Shown: in pieces, positions 5,076-7,305 of the stretch | Layout of the letters: each line of letters begins with the position of its first letter | How positions within the stretch are numbered: position 1 is the first letter of the stretch | Origin: CAZNUM01 sp046861615 | Lineage (GTDB): Bacteria; Fidelibacterota; Marinisomatia; Marinisomatales; TCS55 | Assembly: GCA_046861615.1 (NCBI GenBank) | Contig: JBHHUS010000067.1 | Coordinates: forward strand, 1 to 7,305 | Reading direction: 5' to 3' | Length of the DNA: 7,305 nt | Notes under the pieces: generated by a model | Database searches by the model: none | The model's input: the letters and a program-made list of their open reading frames with translations, nothing else | Told to the model about the DNA's origin: nothing | Made by a program: the position numbers and the translations under genes

Positions 5076-7305
5076 ATGGGTCTCCGTCAAATAGCATTTA
5101 AAGCCACCATTATTAACCTTTTTGCCCTGGGTCCGGTTCTAATAGCACAGGATCAATTATATGTGGAAGGGACGTTTGATCTGAATCATAATCAGCAGAG
5201 TGAAATCCTGATTGTTGGTGATCAAGCGACCCCGTTGAAATACGTAGAACTGGATTCTTCCGGAAAACATATTTTGCTTTGGCATTACACACCGGTAGAA
5301 CCCACCATTCGCCAGATTACCGATGCTCATCTGGCTGATTTGAATCAAGACAACATTCCTGAATTGCTTGCAACGGTATCTACTCTTTCTAATGATGGTA
5401 AAGCCGCACAACCATGGTTGCTTGTTTTTTCGTGGGAAGGGAATTCTTTTTCCAGCCGGCCTCTGACCATAAATAATTCACCCGGTGCTTTTGACCGCCA
5501 CCGCCCGGTCAATTTATCAATCGCTGATGCCGGGATTACGGTTTCTTTAGCCAGTCCGTCACGGAAAGCGTTGCTTTTAAATCTGGTTCTGGAAAACCAG
5601 AAATTGAAACTTTCTAAAACGCAGGATATTTCTCCAACTATTATTCGCAGTGGTTTTGGGCGTGTTTTTGTCGGTTCTTTTAAGTCCGACGGGGTTCAAC
5701 ATTTGGCCCTGCTAAGCCCGGAGGGAAACTTATTGAAGGCAGCGATTCTTGCTATTGATGGAAACCCCATAGAACTGCTGTCTGACGTTTTAGCCCTCGA
5801 TGGAGCCCGGGATATTCTGGGTCCTGCAATCATGAGTTATGATGAGCATAAAGACGGCAATGAAGAACTGCTTATACCCTTTGTCACCGGCGAGGTGATG
5901 GCGCTTTCGCTCTCAGGTGATAGTTTAACCTTTAGTACTAGTGCGTTCAGTAAAAAGGGGCTGTTCAGTTTGAGTCCTGAGGCCGATGAAGCAGATATTA
6001 ATTCTGTGTTGCTGGCTCGGGTTGAAGAAGGATTGTATGAAGCACCGTTTTCGAGGGAGCACGAGGAGCCCCCGGAAATAGCGTTAGTTCCAGAGGACAC
6101 GATATTTTTAGGGGATACACTGGATTATTTTGTCCTGCCTGATAGTAACGCCCAGTTTTACAGCTTTAGCTGGCGTCAACCACCGCCAGCAGGCATGTAC
6201 TTTAACCCTGGTTTTTTCTCCCTGAATTGGGTTCCAGTGAGAGCTAATCTTGGAGTGGCACAAGCTGCCTACATACTGGCCCTGCGGATAGATGAAAAGT
6301 TAGTCAGCACCCATGATGAACTGGGCGATCGCCACCAATTAACCCCGGTACTGGAAATAACCAGCGATTCACTGGTTTTGCTGGTGGCTGATACGGTAAA
6401 GGAAGCGATTGAACCAGAACCGATTGTATTGGTACCTCCGCGGAATTATTCCCTGACTATTTTTTCTTCTGACCTAACAGCAGATGACCGTTATCAATTT
6501 GATGCTGTTCCCCCCTTTGGCGTTTACAGTGATAGTGTTCCCGGCTCCGTTTATACAACATTTAAAGCGAATCTGAATTCGATTAAGCACAATAAAAGTT
6601 CTGTCTTCACGTTGAAATCCACTGTCAACCCACCGGAAAGTTTGGTAACTCTGTCGCTGATTCATGATATGGAGAATAATCTGGTGTATGTCTCCATTTA
6701 CCCGGCTTTGGATTCATTACCCCAATCCTTTAAACCGGAGGATTGGGATCCTGACCGGTATGCCTTCCCGGAATATTTTTTTGAAGGCTTCCCCAACACC
6801 ATGCACATGGATTCAGCAGGGCAAAAAATGCGTTTCAAAGCACCATCCAATAAGGTACAAACTGGCAGCCTGATGTTTTCAGCTCCTCTGGCGATAGATC
6901 ACCATCTATTATTGGATTATGCCGGTGGTCGACCCTATGCAATTCGAGGGGAAGTACAGATAAAAGAGAATGGTACCTATAAAATTATTACTGACATTGA
7001 CTTTGAAAATGAATTTGTACCCTTACAAATCCTGACCTTTTTAGCCCCTGCCATTTCCACTCCTGATTCGTTAGTGATGCTGCCTGATTCTGCGCTGGAG
7101 TATATTCACCAATTGTCGGGTAATCGGATATATGCACCGGCGGAAGTATTACAGCCCTTGCCTAAAAAATTGGCAACCACCATTGATACTATGTCTCAGG
7201 TAGTAGCTGATTCTGAAACAGTTGAAGATCAGGTAACTGATACACTTGCTTTGCAGATAACAGCGGCAGATACACTTGCTGCTGCCGAAGATACGCTCCA
7301 GGCAA
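5076..7305 (+). CDS. Large secreted or surface multidomain protein, FG-GAP/VCBS-like, 3' end cut by window
   Basis: The frame is open for 743 codons with no stop, so the C-terminus lies beyond the right edge. It starts with a signal peptide, ending near LIA/QDQ (residues 24-25). Four spaced units resemble FG-GAP/VCBS calcium-binding repeats: TFDLNHNQQSEILIVG (33-48), HLADLNQDNIPELLAT (85-100), VGSFKSDGVQHLALLS (199-214) and SYDEHKDGNEELLIPF (254-269). The first two have the cleanest D-x-N-x-(D/N)-x-x-x-E spacing; the third is degenerate. Residues about 330-410 resemble a putative Ig/cadherin-like domain: FLGDTLDYFV, then PPAGMYF, then FSLNWVP. Residues 450-690 are beta-rich and unrecognised. 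The visible end is a low-complexity acidic tail with repeated Asp-Thr-Leu. The ATG follows an AAGGAAG site and leads straight into the signal peptide. It is divergent from the barrel gene. Binding or adhesion at the cell surface is possible; no enzymatic motif is seen and I assign no function. Confidence 0.8.
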   Translation, partial: MGLRQIAFKATIINLFALGPVLIAQDQLYVEGTFDLNHNQQSEILIVGDQATPLKYVELDSSGKHILLWHYTPVEPTIRQITDAHLADLNQDNIPELLATVSTLSNDGKAAQPWLLVFSWEGNSFSSRPLTINNSPGAFDRHRPVNLSIADAGITVSLASPSRKALLLNLVLENQKLKLSKTQDISPTIIRSGFGRVFVGSFKSDGVQHLALLSPEGNLLKAAILAIDGNPIELLSDVLALDGARDILGPAIMSYDEHKDGNEELLIPFVTGEVMALSLSGDSLTFSTSAFSKKGLFSLSPEADEADINSVLLARVEEGLYEAPFSREHEEPPEIALVPEDTIFLGDTLDYFVLPDSNAQFYSFSWRQPPPAGMYFNPGFFSLNWVPVRANLGVAQAAYILALRIDEKLVSTHDELGDRHQLTPVLEITSDSLVLLVADTVKEAIEPEPIVLVPPRNYSLTIFSSDLTADDRYQFDAVPPFGVYSDSVPGSVYTTFKANLNSIKHNKSSVFTLKSTVNPPESLVTLSLIHDMENNLVYVSIYPALDSLPQSFKPEDWDPDRYAFPEYFFEGFPNTMHMDSAGQKMRFKAPSNKVQTGSLMFSAPLAIDHHLLLDYAGGRPYAIRGEVQIKENGTYKIITDIDFENEFVPLQILTFLAPAISTPDSLVMLPDSALEYIHQLSGNRIYAPAEVLQPLPKKLATTIDTMSQVVADSETVEDQVTDTLALQITAADTLAAAEDTLQA
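7239..7298 (+). repeat. Asp-Thr-Leu coding repeat
   Basis: The 12-base word GATACACTTGCT occurs exactly at 7239-7250 and 7269-7280, and a variant GATACGCTC follows at 7290-7298. All three are in frame in the surface protein gene and encode DTLA, DTLA and DTL at spacings of 10 and 7 codons. The exact nucleotide match, including third codon positions, points to recent short duplication rather than only amino-acid selection. The array may continue beyond the right edge of the window. Confidence 0.6.

Noticed and set aside
5583..5600. Small hairpin CTGGTT / AACCAG in the plus-strand gene
   Set aside because: It has only six base pairs, is within coding sequence, and is of a size common by chance.
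5157..6665. Minus-strand frames opposite the large plus-strand gene
   Set aside because: The plus-strand frame is continuous through this stretch, with a signal peptide and repeat units; the opposing short frames have no support.
6721..6747. Inverted repeat CCCAATCC / GGATTGGG inside the large plus-strand gene
   Set aside because: An exact eight-base pair with an 11-base loop is expected a few times by chance in a window this size. It lies inside a continuous reading frame and has no T-run to suggest a terminator.
1..7305. CRISPR array, insertion sequence, phage genes, tRNA or rRNA
   Set aside because: No regularly spaced direct repeats, transposase or integrase motifs, terminal inverted repeats, or structured RNA signatures were seen on either strand.

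Overview
The window looks like chromosomal DNA from a Gram-negative bacterium with two membranes. It has a complete ExbB/ExbD/TonB energy-transduction module, a periplasm-facing carboxy-terminal processing protease, and two exported proteins with signal peptides. Three traits resemble the FCB superphylum (Bacteroidota, Calditrichota, Marinimicrobia/SAR406 and relatives): an ExbB-ExbD-ExbD-TonB order with two different ExbDs, an acidic proline-rich TonB linker, and an S41 protease with an extra C-terminal region. The exact phylum cannot be fixed without a database search. A Marinimicrobia-like origin is my best guess, held loosely.

Layout, left to right. Positions 1-33 hold a strong, potentially bidirectional hairpin terminator. 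Positions 46-2110 (minus strand) carry a tightly packed operon read as exbB > exbD > exbD > tonB, with gaps of 8, -1 and 3 bases. A near-consensus sigma70-type promoter and a good ribosome binding site lie in the 79-base gap upstream of exbB. Positions 2190-3803 (minus) encode an S41-family protease with an intact Ser-Lys-Gln active site. Just upstream, 3832-4758 (minus) encodes an exported protein of 308 residues, probably a small outer-membrane beta-barrel of unknown function. Positions 4759-5075 are a divergent intergenic region with a candidate promoter for each direction and a small inverted repeat in the minus-strand leader. From 5076 to the right edge (plus strand), one reading frame stays open for 743 codons without reaching a stop. 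It encodes a secreted or surface protein with FG-GAP/VCBS-like units, an Ig-like segment and a repetitive Asp-Thr-Leu tail.

How the genes fit together. The exb/tonB proteins form an inner-membrane proton-driven motor and a periplasm-spanning arm that normally energise TonB-dependent outer-membrane receptors. No such receptor is present here, so the module probably serves receptors encoded elsewhere. The protease and the barrel protein are probably co-transcribed, which suggests but does not prove a shared role at the cell envelope. The plus-strand protein is divergently transcribed and may share only the intergenic region with them. Most of the window is envelope housekeeping. The least explained parts are the plus-strand multidomain protein and the barrel-like protein.
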